This document shows, in pieces, positions 41,846 to 51,849 of a DNA stretch of 64,000 nt (its first letter is position 1; each line of letters opens with the position of its first letter). The notes below the pieces were generated by a model. That model made no database searches. It saw only the letters and a list, made by a program, of their open reading frames with translations, and was not told where the DNA came from. A program made the translations under genes and the position numbers. This stretch comes from Candidatus Roseilinea sp. NK_OTU-006 (lineage in GTDB: Bacteria; Chloroflexota; Anaerolineae; J036; Brachytrichaceae): contig NZ_JAAFGM010000005.1 of the NCBI RefSeq assembly GCF_012931985.1, positions 1-64,000 on the forward strand, written 5' to 3'.

Positions 41846-41865
41846 AGCGTTTGCTCCCCCGGGTG

Positions 41866-43317
41866 TTACTGCATCGCGAGGCCGGCGCCGGTCAACAAGC
41901 CGGCCACGCTGCTGCTCATCAGGTGGAAGAAGGGCGCAGCGTATAGACCGATCACGAAACACATGACGATCAGCGGCGCGACCGAGATCACCTCGCGCCA
42001 GTTCAGGTCGCGCAGCGCCTCGTTGGCCGGGTCGCGGCTCTCGCCCAGGAAGATCTTCTGGAACATGGTGAGCAGGTAAGCTGCGCTGAGCACCATGCCG
42101 AAGGCTGCGAAGACGGTCGCCAGCGGGTTTGTTGCGAATGCGCCTTGGAGGATGACGAATTCGCCGACGAAGCCGTTGAGGGCCGGCAGGCCGGCCGAGC
42201 TGAGCGCCAGGATGAGCGCCAGCGTGCCGTAAAGCGGCATCTTGGCCCACAGGCCGCCCAATCGGTTCATCTCGCGCGTGTGGCGACGCTCGTAGATAAA
42301 ACCGATGATCAGGAACAAGCCGCCGGTGCTCAAGCCGTGATTGACCATTTGCAAAATTGCGCCCTGGAGGCCGATCGGGTTGAGGGCGAAGATGCCCAGC
42401 AAAATGTAACCCATGTGGCTCACCGATGAATAGGCGACGAGCTTCTTCGCGTCGCTTTGCGCGAAGGCGACCACTGCGCCATACAAGATGCCGATGACCG
42501 CCAGCGCAATCATCAGTGGGGCGAAGGCTGCGCTGGCCTCGGGGAAGAGCTGCAGGTTAAAGCGAATCAGCCCGTAGCCGCCCATCTTGAGCAACACCGA
42601 GGCCAGGATCACCGAACCGGCTGTCGGCGCCTCAACGTGCGCATCCGGCAGCCAGGTGTGGAAGGGGAAGACCGGCACTTTGATCGCGAACGCGATGGCG
42701 AAAGCCAGGAAGAGCAGCGTGTTGGCTGCGAAGGCGCCGTTATTCCGCGCGATGGCCTCCAGGTCGAAGATGCCGGCGCTGAGCCCCAACGCCAGGATGG
42801 CGATCAACATGAGCACGCTGCCGGCCATGGTGTAGATGAAGAACTTGACCGAGGCGTATGTGCGCCGCTCGCCCCCCCATAGGCCGATGATGAAGTACAT
42901 CGGCACCAGCGCGAACTCCCAGAACACGTAGAACAGGAACATGTCCAGGGCGAGGAACACGCCCAGCGTCGCCGTCTCCATCAGCAGCATCAGCGCGTAG
43001 TAGGCGCGCTCACGCTCGCGGATGGATTCGCCGGAGAACCACAACGCGACCGGGAAGACGAACGTGGTCAGCAATACCAGCCAAATGCTGATGCCGTCTA
43101 CGCCCATCTTGTAGCCGATGCCGAACTGAGGGATCCAGGGCACGGACTCGACGAACTGATAGCCGGATTGCGCTGCGTCGAAGCCCGCCAGCAACGCCAG
43201 TGAGAGGGCAAACGCGACCAGCGCGGCGCTTAGCGCGACGACCCGCGCCAGGCGCTGCGGCGCCAGGGCGACGATCGCTGCGCCGACCAGGGGGACGAGT
43301 GTGATCAGTGAGAGCAT
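41866..43317 (-). CDS. nuoM: NADH-quinone oxidoreductase subunit M
   Basis: An antiporter-like proton-pumping subunit of complex I, 483 residues with about 14 helices. The conserved glutamate is in FWEFALVPMYFII and the conserved lysine in LASVLLKMGGYGLIRF; HMGYILLGI follows. It stands three bases after the dienelactone hydrolase gene and is the last nuo gene in the window, followed by lgt rather than nuoN. Confidence 0.95.
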   Translation of the reverse strand: MLSLITLVPLVGAAIVALAPQRLARVVALSAALVAFALSLALLAGFDAAQSGYQFVESVPWIPQFGIGYKMGVDGISIWLVLLTTFVFPVALWFSGESIRERERAYYALMLLMETATLGVFLALDMFLFYVFWEFALVPMYFIIGLWGGERRTYASVKFFIYTMAGSVLMLIAILALGLSAGIFDLEAIARNNGAFAANTLLFLAFAIAFAIKVPVFPFHTWLPDAHVEAPTAGSVILASVLLKMGGYGLIRFNLQLFPEASAAFAPLMIALAVIGILYGAVVAFAQSDAKKLVAYSSVSHMGYILLGIFALNPIGLQGAILQMVNHGLSTGGLFLIIGFIYERRHTREMNRLGGLWAKMPLYGTLALILALSSAGLPALNGFVGEFVILQGAFATNPLATVFAAFGMVLSAAYLLTMFQKIFLGESRDPANEALRDLNWREVISVAPLIVMCFVIGLYAAPFFHLMSSSVAGLLTGAGLAMQ

Positions 43318-43320
43318 CCT

Positions 43321-44016
43321 TTAAGCTAAGTGCTTCTTGAAGAAGGCCACCGCGCGCGCCCAAGCGTCCTTCGCGGCCTCGGCCACATACATGCCGTGGT
43401 CGGGGTTGTTGAACGCATGGCCGGCGTTCGGATAAATGCGCACCTCGATGTCCTTGCCGGCGTCTTTGTAGAGCTTTTCGATTTTCTTCACCTGTGCAAC
43501 CGGGATGGCGCTGTCCTTCTCGCCGTAGATGGCCAGCACCGGCGCGCTCACCCGGGCGACATCTTCCGGTGTAGGGTCGTATCCGCCGCCGTACCATGGC
43601 GAGATTGCGCCCAGGTGCGGGTAGCGCTCGGCGGTCTTGTAGGTGAGCAGGCCGCCCATGCAAAAGCCCATTAGCCCGATCTTCTTCGGTTGCACACCCG
43701 GATCGTTGCGCAGATAGTCCAGCGCCAGCACGATCTCGCGGATGGCCTTGTCCATGTTCTGCACGGTGGCCATCAGCATCTTCTGCGCCTCGTCCGGTTC
43801 GGTTGCAATTTTGCCGTGATACAAGTCGGGCACGAGCACCACGAAGCCGGATGTCGCCAGGCGTTGTGCCAGCTCGCGGATGTGCGGCTCGATGCCCCAC
43901 CACTCCTGGATCAGCACGATGCCGGGATAAGTCTTGCCGTCGTCCGGCCGCACCAGGTAGCCCTGTGGTGCAGGGTCATTCGGATCGGTATGAACGGTTG
44001 AAGCTTGAACGATCAT
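43321..44016 (-). CDS. dienelactone hydrolase family protein inside the nuo operon
   Basis: A 231-residue alpha/beta hydrolase of the dienelactone hydrolase family. The nucleophile is Cys in IGLMGFCMGG (around residue 123), the Asp lies in LAIYGEKDSAIP and the catalytic His in YPNAGHAFNN. The N-terminus has IVLIQEWWGIEPHIRELAQ. It hydrolyses lactone- or ester-type substrates, of unknown identity. It stands between nuoL and nuoM. The ATG at 44016 has a good AGGAGG Shine-Dalgarno; upstream codons fall in a repeat element. Confidence 0.9.
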   Translation of the reverse strand: MIVQASTVHTDPNDPAPQGYLVRPDDGKTYPGIVLIQEWWGIEPHIRELAQRLATSGFVVLVPDLYHGKIATEPDEAQKMLMATVQNMDKAIREIVLALDYLRNDPGVQPKKIGLMGFCMGGLLTYKTAERYPHLGAISPWYGGGYDPTPEDVARVSAPVLAIYGEKDSAIPVAQVKKIEKLYKDAGKDIEVRIYPNAGHAFNNPDHGMYVAEAAKDAWARAVAFFKKHLA

Positions 44017-44032
44017 GGCAACCTCCTTTCGT

Positions 44033-44096
44033 ACGACTTCCGACTCTCCACTCCCCGCCTGCTGTGCTTGGCCGGTCGGGAGTCGGACGTTAGGAA
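44033..44096. repeat. imperfect inverted-repeat element, copy B
   Basis: The gap between nuoL and the dienelactone hydrolase gene is an imperfect hairpin: TCCGACTC (44039-44046) pairs with GAGTCGGA (44080-44087), and the inner arms are CTCCACTCCCCGCC and GGCCGGTCGGGAG. Its right half shares most of 33 bases with the element at 26092-26167, from GGC-x-GGTCGGGAGT to AATCATC. Confidence 0.6.
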
Positions 44097-45995
44097 TCAT
44101 CTCGCATTCAGCGCGAAATATGCCACAACGAAGACGACGCCAATGAGCATGACCAGGCCGTAGTTGCGCACGAAGCCGGTCTGCAAGCTGCGCAGTGAAT
44201 TGCCGAGGGTGTGGAACAAGCGCCCGACGCCGTTCACTGCGGCGTCAATCACGCCTACGTCAATGACTTGTGCGCACACGGTGCTGATGATGTAGAAGGG
44301 CTTGACGATCGCCCATCTGTAAGCGTCGTCGAAGCACCATGCCTTCGCCAACAAGCGCCCCATCCCAGTTTCGGCCTCCGCCTGGGCGCGATCGGGGTTG
44401 CGATACAGAAACCATGCGATAGCCAGCGCGCCAATCGCCAACGCGCTGAACACGGCTGCCAGCGGGGCGTCGAACTTCGGGGCATCGCCATGTCGCACGA
44501 CCGGCGCGAGCCAATCGGTGAGCGGATGCGCGCCGGGGAAGTTGAACAGTCCGGCAAATACCGTGCCGATCGTCAGCGCGATCAGCGGCATGGTCATCAA
44601 CCAGTTCGACTCCACGGCGTGGGCGGCGGCTTCGCTGCGCGGTCGCCCGGCGAAGACCAGCGTCAACTGCCGGCCAACGTAAAACGCCGTCACTACCGAG
44701 CTGACCGCCAACAAGGCGAACGCCGGCAGGTTGTGCTTGAAGGCGTCCAACAAAATCTCATCTTTGGAGAAGAAGCCGGACAGCGGCGGCACGCCGGCCA
44801 GCGCCAATCCGCCCAGCAGGAAGGCAGCGAAGGTGACCGGCATCTTGCGCGCCAGCCCGCCCATGTAGCGCATGTCCTGCGGATCCACTGGCGCGCTGTT
44901 GTGGGCGGCGTGCATGCCGTGCTCTATGCCGTGGATCACGCTGCCGGCGGCGAGGAACAGCGCTGCCTTGAAGAAGGCATGCGTGAGCAAGTGGAAGTCG
45001 GCCGCGATAAACGCCCCCAGGCCACATGCGGCGACCATATAACCGAGCTGGCTGACGGTAGAGTAGGCCAGCACCTTCTTAATGTCGAGCTGACGCAACG
45101 CGCTTGTGCCGGCGACGAATGCGGTCAACGCGCCGACGAGGGCGACGATGGCCTGCGTGGCCGGCGCAAGCTCATACAGCGCGCTCGCGCGCGTCATCAT
45201 ATACACGCCGGCCGTCACCATCGTCGCGGCGTGGATGAGCGCGGAGACCGGGGTAGGGCCAGCCATGGCATCGGGCAACCAAACGAACAGCGGGATCTGC
45301 GCGCTCTTGCCCGTCGCGCCGATAAACAGCAACAGGGTGATCAGGCCGATGGCGCCGGCCAGCGTCTCGCCCTGCGCTTCGGCTTGCCCGAACACATCGG
45401 CGAAGCTCAGGCTGCCGAACGTGACGAAGATCAGCAAGATGCCCAGCACGAAGCCGACGTCGCCGATGCGGTTGACGACGAACGCTTTGCGGCCTGCCTC
45501 GGCGTTCTTGAGGTTCTTGAACCAGAAACCGATGAGCAGGTACGAGCACAAGCCCACCAACTCCCAGCCCATGAACATCACCAGGAAGTTGTCGGCCATG
45601 ACTAACGTCAGCATGGATGCCAGGAATAGGTTGAGATAGATGAAGTAGCGCTGGAAGCGCTCGTCACCGCGCATGTAGCCAATGCTGAACATGTGGATCA
45701 ACGTGCCGATGCCCGTGACGATCAGCATGATGACGATGCTCAGCCGGTCTACCAGGAAGCCGAACGATACGTTGAGCGCACCGGCAGCGATCCACGGCGC
45801 GATGGTTGCCGTTAGGCGGGCGTCCTCTGCGGCAGTCAACTGGCCTAGCATCAACATGCTCACGACGAACGCGGCCGCTGCGGCCAGCGTGGCCACCCCG
45901 CCGATGGCGCGTTCGCTCATGCGCCGGCCCCAGAGCGCGTTGATCAGCAAGCCGAGCAGCGGGAACAGGATCGGAGAAAGAATGAAGAGCGCCAT
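44097..45995 (-). CDS. nuoL: NADH-quinone oxidoreductase subunit L
   Basis: The largest membrane subunit of complex I, 632 residues with about 16 helices. Conserved residues are in FMGWELVGLCSYLLIGFWF (Glu), LPDAMAGPTPVSALIHAATM and the HL-type helix at the C-terminus, which should carry the long lateral helix. It lies 14 bases after nuoK. Confidence 0.96.
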   Translation of the reverse strand: MALFILSPILFPLLGLLINALWGRRMSERAIGGVATLAAAAAFVVSMLMLGQLTAAEDARLTATIAPWIAAGALNVSFGFLVDRLSIVIMLIVTGIGTLIHMFSIGYMRGDERFQRYFIYLNLFLASMLTLVMADNFLVMFMGWELVGLCSYLLIGFWFKNLKNAEAGRKAFVVNRIGDVGFVLGILLIFVTFGSLSFADVFGQAEAQGETLAGAIGLITLLLFIGATGKSAQIPLFVWLPDAMAGPTPVSALIHAATMVTAGVYMMTRASALYELAPATQAIVALVGALTAFVAGTSALRQLDIKKVLAYSTVSQLGYMVAACGLGAFIAADFHLLTHAFFKAALFLAAGSVIHGIEHGMHAAHNSAPVDPQDMRYMGGLARKMPVTFAAFLLGGLALAGVPPLSGFFSKDEILLDAFKHNLPAFALLAVSSVVTAFYVGRQLTLVFAGRPRSEAAAHAVESNWLMTMPLIALTIGTVFAGLFNFPGAHPLTDWLAPVVRHGDAPKFDAPLAAVFSALAIGALAIAWFLYRNPDRAQAEAETGMGRLLAKAWCFDDAYRWAIVKPFYIISTVCAQVIDVGVIDAAVNGVGRLFHTLGNSLRSLQTGFVRNYGLVMLIGVVFVVAYFALNAR

Positions 45996-46009
45996 GCGGT
46001 GATCTCCTC

Positions 46010-46312
46010 CTATCCCTTCAGCGCGGCCAAGTCATCCACGTTTGTGCTGCGCTTGGTGCGGAAGATCGTCACAATAAGCGCCAGGCCAACGGCCACCTCG
46101 GCAGCGGCAACCGCCATCACGAAGAACACGAAAATCTGCCCGTCGAGCTGCACCCAGCGATGGGCGAATGCGACGAAGGCGAGGTTGGCCGCGTTGAGCA
46201 TCAGCTCGACCGACATGAAGATCAGCAGCGCGCTCCGGCGCAACAACACGCCCAGCACGCCGATGGTGAACAAAACAGACGAGAGCAAGGCGACGAAGGT
46301 CGTTGAGTCCAT
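46010..46312 (-). CDS. nuoK: NADH-quinone oxidoreductase subunit K
   Basis: A 100-residue three-helix subunit. The conserved acidic residues in the helix [18 protein letters not shown] and [14 protein letters not shown] are present. The ATG at 46312 gives the usual length; the extra upstream codons in frame are rejected. It follows nuoJ by 58 bases. Confidence 0.95.
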   Translation of the reverse strand: MDSTTFVALLSSVLFTIGVLGVLLRRSALLIFMSVELMLNAANLAFVAFAHRWVQLDGQIFVFFVMAVAAAEVAVGLALIVTIFRTKRSTNVDDLAALKG

Positions 46313-46370
46313 AAGAATCTTGCAGCGTATGGTGTTCTGCGAATTGATCAAGCGTCGCGCACATCGGCCG

Positions 46371-46871
46371 TTACCGGTTCCGCGTCAGCACCACCGCGCC
46401 GACCATTGCGACCAGCAGCAGGATGGACACGACTTCAAAAGGGAAGAGGTAAGGGCCGAACAGCGATAAGCCGATGGCCGTCGGACTGGAATCGGCCAGC
46501 GCCGTCGCCGTGGTCGGCGGCTGCCGGACGAACAGCGCGTAGAGCGCCAGCCCCAACAACACGCCGCCGAGCGCGATCGCCAGCGGCCGTTGAAAGGAGA
46601 TCCCGGGCGGATTCTCGCCTGGGCTGAGCCGCTCTGCGCCCAGCAGCATGATGACGAATAGGAAGAGCACCATGATCGCTCCGGCATATACGCTCACCTG
46701 AACCACGGCGATGAACGGCGCGTTCAAGACGAGGTAGATCACCGCCCCGACGCCAAAGTTCAGCACCAGGAACAGCGCGGCGTAGATAGCGTTGCGGCTG
46801 AGCAACAAACCCAGCGCCGAAGCGATGCTCACAGCGCCGAGCACGATGAGGATAGGCAGATCGGGGGTCAT
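46371..46871 (-). CDS. nuoJ: NADH-quinone oxidoreductase subunit J
   Basis: A 166-residue membrane subunit with five hydrophobic segments. The family pattern [20 protein letters not shown] and [21 protein letters not shown] is clear, the latter containing the pi-bulge helix. Its start overlaps the nuoI stop by four bases. Confidence 0.95.
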   Translation of the reverse strand: MTPDLPILIVLGAVSIASALGLLLSRNAIYAALFLVLNFGVGAVIYLVLNAPFIAVVQVSVYAGAIMVLFLFVIMLLGAERLSPGENPPGISFQRPLAIALGGVLLGLALYALFVRQPPTTATALADSSPTAIGLSLFGPYLFPFEVVSILLLVAMVGAVVLTRNR

Positions 46872-47392
46872 TGGCTTTCGTCAATCGGTGGGAAGGGCAG
46901 GATGGCGCGGTCGTATTTGCCCGGCGGCGTGCGCTGCGGCGTGGCCGGCACGTTGATCGGCGGTGATTCGAGCAGCATCTCTTTGGTGTAGATCATGCTC
47001 TCGCGCGTATAGCCGGTCGGGAATTCGATCGGCTCCAGCACGATCGCATTCGTCGGGCAGGCGTCTTCGCAGTAGCCGCAGAAGATGCAGCGCAGCATGT
47101 TGATCTCATACGTCTTGGCGTAGCGTTCGCCCGGCGAGTAGCGCGCTTCGTCGGTGTTCTCGCCGGCTTCGACGTAGATCGCATCGGCGGGACAGGCCGC
47201 CGCGCACAACGCGCATCCAATGCAGCGCTCCAGGCCGTCATCGTAGCGCTTGAGGTGATGACGCCCGCGGAAGCGCGCCGACATCGGCTTATGCTGTTCA
47301 GGATATTGAATCGTCACCGGCCTGCGCGTGACGGTCTTCAGCACCGTCGCGAAGCCGACCACGATTGGGGTGAGCACGTCTTTCAGACCCAT
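46868..47392 (-). CDS. nuoI: NADH-quinone oxidoreductase subunit I
   Basis: A 174-residue peripheral-arm subunit with two [4Fe-4S] clusters (N6a, N6b). Both motifs are complete: [17 protein letters not shown] and [17 protein letters not shown]. An N-terminal amphipathic helix and the [11 protein letters not shown] stretch lead into the ferredoxin domain. Confidence 0.96.
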   Translation of the reverse strand: MGLKDVLTPIVVGFATVLKTVTRRPVTIQYPEQHKPMSARFRGRHHLKRYDDGLERCIGCALCAAACPADAIYVEAGENTDEARYSPGERYAKTYEINMLRCIFCGYCEDACPTNAIVLEPIEFPTGYTRESMIYTKEMLLESPPINVPATPQRTPPGKYDRAILPFPPIDESQ

Positions 47393-47451
47393 CGTTTGTG
47401 TGACTTGTGACGAGCAACTCGTGACTTAAGCGAGTAGTGTCAGCGTCGTCG

Positions 47452-48453
47452 CTACTGATAGCCCGGCACGCCCAGCGCGATCAAGAACGCCGTCACGATC
47501 ACGTTGGCAAGCGCCACCGGGGTGAGCACCTTCCAACCGAAGCTCATCAGCCGGTCGTAGCGCATGCGCGGCAGCGTCGCGCGCGTCCAGATCATCAGCA
47601 ACAGACAAGCGACGACTTTGATTGTGAAATACACGACTGAGAGGATCGGCACCTGATCCACGAATGGCCCGCTCCAGCCGCCCAGGAAGAACGTGGCGAA
47701 CAACGCGCTGACGGCGATCATCTTGACATATTCGCCCATGAAAAACAGCGCAAACTTCATACCGCTGTATTCGGTCATGAAGCCGGCCGTCAGTTCCTGC
47801 TCGGCTTCGACCAGGTCGAACGGCGCGCGGGCTAATTCGGCCATAGCAGTGATGGCGAAGATCGCCGCCGCGACTGGTTGGCGGAAGATGAACCAGCCCA
47901 GGATGTTGCCGGGCATTTGCGCCTCGACGATATCGGCCAGGCTCGCGCTCGACGCCATCAAGACGACGGCGACGATGGACAAACCCATACCGAGCTCGTA
48001 TGAGATCACCTGCGCGGAGGCGCGCAAGCCACCCAGCGCGGCGTATTTGTTGTTCGATGCCCATCCCGCCAGCGTGATGCCGTATACGGCTACGCCCATC
48101 ACGCCGACGACGTAAAGCGCACCGACGTTGATCTCGCTGGCCAGTTGGAAGGCCGGCCCTTTGCCGACCGGGATCACCGCGAACAGGATGAGCGCCGGCA
48201 CGACGACGAGCACCGGCGCGAGGAAGTAGATCGGCTTATCCGCCCCGGCAGGGGTGATGCTCTCCTTGAAGATGAGCTTGAGGCCGTCGGCCAATGGTTG
48301 GAGCAATCCCAGCGGGCCGGCGCGGTTGGGGCCGATGCGCGCCTGTAAGCGCGCCAGCACCTTGCGCTCCATGAGCGTGAGGTAAGCGAAGCCGGTCAGC
48401 AGCACGAAGATCAACACGACCGACTTCAAAGTGGCTTCGAGTAGAACAGGCAT
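47452..48453 (-). CDS. nuoH: NADH-quinone oxidoreductase subunit H
   Basis: A 333-residue membrane subunit with eight helices that forms much of the quinone channel. Conserved motifs include LMERKVLARLQARIGPNRAG near the N-terminus and RAPFDLVEAEQELTAGFMTE in the middle, with the acidic residues that couple quinone and proton movement. It lies 78 bases after nuoG; a short CGAG/CTCG hairpin occupies the gap to nuoI. Confidence 0.96.
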   Translation of the reverse strand: MPVLLEATLKSVVLIFVLLTGFAYLTLMERKVLARLQARIGPNRAGPLGLLQPLADGLKLIFKESITPAGADKPIYFLAPVLVVVPALILFAVIPVGKGPAFQLASEINVGALYVVGVMGVAVYGITLAGWASNNKYAALGGLRASAQVISYELGMGLSIVAVVLMASSASLADIVEAQMPGNILGWFIFRQPVAAAIFAITAMAELARAPFDLVEAEQELTAGFMTEYSGMKFALFFMGEYVKMIAVSALFATFFLGGWSGPFVDQVPILSVVYFTIKVVACLLLMIWTRATLPRMRYDRLMSFGWKVLTPVALANVIVTAFLIALGVPGYQ

Positions 48454-48531
48454 GCTTTTCTATTTCGCGTTTCTCTTTTACCTTGCGCCGCACGCCTGCG
48501 CAAGTGCGCAGCGCAAGGATGTCGACTCTCC

Positions 48532-50823
48532 CTAGGCAGCCTCCGGCGCCGGGACGATGTGCGACGCGAGCACGGCGCTGCGGCGGATGAGTTCGCCATC
48601 GCGATAGAGCGGTCGCAGCCGGCGTTCCAGGCCGGCGATGGTCGGCTCGGGCGCAGCCCAGTCGTACGGACGCACGCCGGCGGGATCGCGCTCGGCGTCG
48701 CCGGCGTAGCGCGCGCCCAGGCCGCCGGTGTTGTCGTATACCGTGCCGCCATAGTATAGGTCGCCGCGTCCCATCGGCGGCCATTGTGGACCACTCTCAC
48801 TGATGACCTCGTAGGACAGGCCGTGGTAGTGCGGGATGCTGCGCGCAAGGTCGGCGAAGATGTGCAGCGGACCCTGAAAGCCCCAGGGGTAGCCCAGCCG
48901 TTTGGCGATCTCCTGGGCTATCCACCAATCGGGCCGGGCTTCGCCCAACGGGGGAAGGGCGCGGTAGAAGCGCTGCACGCGCCGGTCGCCGCTGGTCAAC
49001 GTGCCTTCGCGTTCGGCGAAGCTCAACGCCGGCAGCACGACATCGGCCTGCTGCGCCAGCGCCGTCATGAACAGCTCTTGCACGACGGTGAATTCGGCCG
49101 ATGGCGCGTCGCTTGCATCACCCACGCCGATCAACCAGGCCACCGCGAATCTCGAATTGGCGAGGGAAGATCGCGCATCAATCCCGGCCTTGCCGTTCGC
49201 GCCGTTGGACGTGGCTGTGGTGCCTGCGATCATATCGAAGACGCCTTGCGTGTTGGCGTGGGGATAGAGCGGCAACAAGCCACTATCGGCCTGGCCGGCG
49301 TGGCCTGTGGCGATGAGTACATTCGCCAGGCCTTGCGCCAACGCGCGCGCGCCGGGGCCGTCGAGTTGCTCATCGCCGAAGACGATCAGCAAGTTGCGGG
49401 CGTCTTTCAACGATTCTTTCGCGATGAGTTCTGCGCTTCGATCGGCGACCCACTGGGCGGCATAGCCGGGCGCGTAGCGATGGATCGTCCGCGCGTAACG
49501 ATGCATCTTGGTGCTGTGCGAATGAGCGATGACCAGCGCTGCGCCGCGATCCACGACGGCTTGGCGCAGACGCAAGAACCACACCGGCGCTTGCTCTTCT
49601 ACGTCGCCGTTCACCACGAGGATCACATCGCCCTTGCCCAGGCGAGCGAAGTTGGCATGTGCGCCCACGCCAAAGGCGCGCGCCACATCTGCATAGTGCG
49701 CCGGCACGGACGGCGACATGCCGATAGCGCCGTTCAACGCGCGCATGAGTTTGGCCACGAGATAGGCGTCCTCGTTAGCGATCCGGTCGCCGATGACAGC
49801 GGCCACGCTCGTCCCTGCAGCCTTCAACCGGTCGCTCACCAACTGCAAGGCTTGCTCCCACGTTGCCTCGACCAGCCGGCCGTCGCGCCGGATCATCGGT
49901 TGGCGCAGGCGGTCTCTGGCGCGGGTGAAGTGGTGCGCATAGCGCCCTTTGTCGCAAATCCAGATTTCGTTGACTTGTTCGTTCTGGCGCGGCATGATGC
50001 GCTTGATCTCGTAATCGCCGAACTTTGTTTCCAGGCGAGTGTTCAGCGTGATGTTGCAACCGACCGGGCAGTGTGTGCAAAGGCTTGGCGTGCTCGCCAA
50101 CTCCCACGGCCTGGCCTTAAAGCGGAAGTCCGCCGTAGTCAGCGCACCCACCGGGCAGATGTCGGTTGTGTTGCCGCCGAAGTACGAGTCGAACGGCGGA
50201 TCGCTGAAGGTGATGATCTCCATGCCCCGCCCACGGTCGTGGAACTGCAACACATGGTCGTCGGCGATCTCATCCTGGAAGCGGATGCAGCGCGAGCACT
50301 GGATGCAGCGTTCGCGGTCGAGGTAGATCAAATCGCCGAGCGGCACGTGTTTCTCGTTGTGGAACTTGGCGTCGTAGTCGAAGCGGCTGACGGTGGGGCC
50401 GAAGCCCAGCGTCAAATTCTGCAACGGGCACTCGCCGCCTTTGTCGCAAATTGGGCAATCGAGCGGATGGGAGGTGAGCAGAAACTCCAGGATGTCCTCG
50501 CGCGCAGCGCGCACCTGCTCGGTCGCCGTGCGGACGACCATGCCCTCGCTGACCGGCGTGGTGCAGGCCGTCGTTAACTTGGGCAGGAAGGCGATCACCA
50601 CGTTGCCTTGCTCATCGCGCACCGGTTGTTTGGTTGCCGGGTCTATCTTCGGCATGCCGATGTCCACCAGGCACATGCGGCACATGCCCACCGGCTTGAG
50701 CTTGGGATGGTAGCAAAATACCGGGATGTCGTTCCCGATCGTCTTTGCTGCGTCCACTACGAGCGTGCCTTTGGGCACCGACACAGGCACGCCGTCAATC
50801 GTCAGATTCACTAAATCAGCCAT
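48532..50823 (-). CDS. nuoG: NADH-quinone oxidoreductase subunit G
   Basis: A 763-residue iron-sulfur subunit. The N-terminal [2Fe-2S] set starts CYHPKLKPVGMCRMC (N1b), followed by CPICDKGGEC (N3/N4 region) and CIQCSRC. The molybdopterin-enzyme-like domain begins with CTHCPVGC and has a further Cys in IWICDKGR, so the ligands for the extra cluster N7 are all kept. The C-terminal third is more variable. It lies three bases after the exported OB-fold gene. Confidence 0.95.
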   Translation of the reverse strand: MADLVNLTIDGVPVSVPKGTLVVDAAKTIGNDIPVFCYHPKLKPVGMCRMCLVDIGMPKIDPATKQPVRDEQGNVVIAFLPKLTTACTTPVSEGMVVRTATEQVRAAREDILEFLLTSHPLDCPICDKGGECPLQNLTLGFGPTVSRFDYDAKFHNEKHVPLGDLIYLDRERCIQCSRCIRFQDEIADDHVLQFHDRGRGMEIITFSDPPFDSYFGGNTTDICPVGALTTADFRFKARPWELASTPSLCTHCPVGCNITLNTRLETKFGDYEIKRIMPRQNEQVNEIWICDKGRYAHHFTRARDRLRQPMIRRDGRLVEATWEQALQLVSDRLKAAGTSVAAVIGDRIANEDAYLVAKLMRALNGAIGMSPSVPAHYADVARAFGVGAHANFARLGKGDVILVVNGDVEEQAPVWFLRLRQAVVDRGAALVIAHSHSTKMHRYARTIHRYAPGYAAQWVADRSAELIAKESLKDARNLLIVFGDEQLDGPGARALAQGLANVLIATGHAGQADSGLLPLYPHANTQGVFDMIAGTTATSNGANGKAGIDARSSLANSRFAVAWLIGVGDASDAPSAEFTVVQELFMTALAQQADVVLPALSFAEREGTLTSGDRRVQRFYRALPPLGEARPDWWIAQEIAKRLGYPWGFQGPLHIFADLARSIPHYHGLSYEVISESGPQWPPMGRGDLYYGGTVYDNTGGLGARYAGDAERDPAGVRPYDWAAPEPTIAGLERRLRPLYRDGELIRRSAVLASHIVPAPEAA

Positions 50824-50826
50824 ACG

Positions 50827-51837
50827 TCATTGCTTTGCTTGCACATCGGTGGGCAACGCCACTTCGATGGCAATGCCTCTGGTCCTCGACGCCCTCACGC
50901 GCCCGATTGCTTCAATCTCATCGCCGACGTTCAGGTTCACGCGCTTGGCCACCACCTGATACAGCCGTAGGTATTGCGCACCGGTCTCGTCCTTGAGCAA
51001 TACCTCAATGCCTCTATCGAACGGTCGAATGTTGGCGACTTCGCCGATCACCCGCACGATCGCGTTGTGGTCGTTTCCGCTGATGTTGCAAAACAAGTAA
51101 TGTCGCACATCGCGCGGGGGCGGCGCGGCCACGACGCGAATTCGGCTTGCCGAGCTGGGCGTGATCTCCAAATTGCCGCCGAAGGTGTTCACTTCACCCG
51201 TCACGCTCAGCGTGGCGCCGACGTTAATCTGTTCGGGCTTGGCCAGTGCATCGAACACATTCTCGAAGAGCGTGACTGCGATCTGGCCGGTTTCGTCGCC
51301 CAGCCGCAGCTTGAAGCCCGCCGAGAAATTGGATGCTTCGATGACGACGCCCTGCACGGCCACCATTTGTCCCACGTTGTCGGCGCTGATGGCCCCAATA
51401 GCCAGCGACGCCACCGGCGGCGCGGGCTGCACGATAACCACATCCGTTCCGCGCACCGGCACGATCTGCGCCGCCTTGTTGAAGAAGTCCACCTTGCCGG
51501 TGACGTTCACCCGTGCGCCCTCGATCAGACGATCCGGCCCTGGCGCTTGTTTCAACTCGCGGTCGAACAACACCAGTGTGATCTTGCCGGTGTCGTCGCT
51601 GATCCCATAGCGCATGCCGGATTTGAAGCGCCGCTCGCTCTCGATCACCCCCTGGACGGTGACGAACTTGCCTTTGTATTCGGCGGTGATGTTGCCGATG
51701 GGCGTGACGATTTTCTCCGCCGCATGCGCCGGCAGCCACTCGGCTAGCACCACCAGCGCTCCGGCGAGACACACGGCGCACGCTCGCTTTGCGTCCACCG
51801 CAGCGCGTCGCTCAGGTCGTCCTCGGAAAGCCAGCAT
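50827..51837 (-). CDS. exported protein with three OB-fold repeats, between nuoF and nuoG
   Basis: A 336-residue protein with a cleavable signal peptide (hydrophobic segment CAVCLAGALVVLAEWLPAHA). Three OB-fold-like repeats follow: one near KFVTVQGVIESERRFKSGMR, one near MVAVQGVVIEASNFSAGFKL and one near AIVRVIGEVANIRPFDRGIE, each with a D(E)TG turn. OB folds bind oligomers, proteins or nucleic acids; here the protein is outside the cytoplasm, so a protein partner is more likely. It lies 12 bases after nuoF and three bases before nuoG, so it is translated within the complex I operon. No known complex I subunit matches. Confidence 0.75.
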   Translation of the reverse strand: MLAFRGRPERRAAVDAKRACAVCLAGALVVLAEWLPAHAAEKIVTPIGNITAEYKGKFVTVQGVIESERRFKSGMRYGISDDTGKITLVLFDRELKQAPGPDRLIEGARVNVTGKVDFFNKAAQIVPVRGTDVVIVQPAPPVASLAIGAISADNVGQMVAVQGVVIEASNFSAGFKLRLGDETGQIAVTLFENVFDALAKPEQINVGATLSVTGEVNTFGGNLEITPSSASRIRVVAAPPPRDVRHYLFCNISGNDHNAIVRVIGEVANIRPFDRGIEVLLKDETGAQYLRLYQVVAKRVNLNVGDEIEAIGRVRASRTRGIAIEVALPTDVQAKQ

Positions 51838-51849
51838 GGATCAGTCAAA

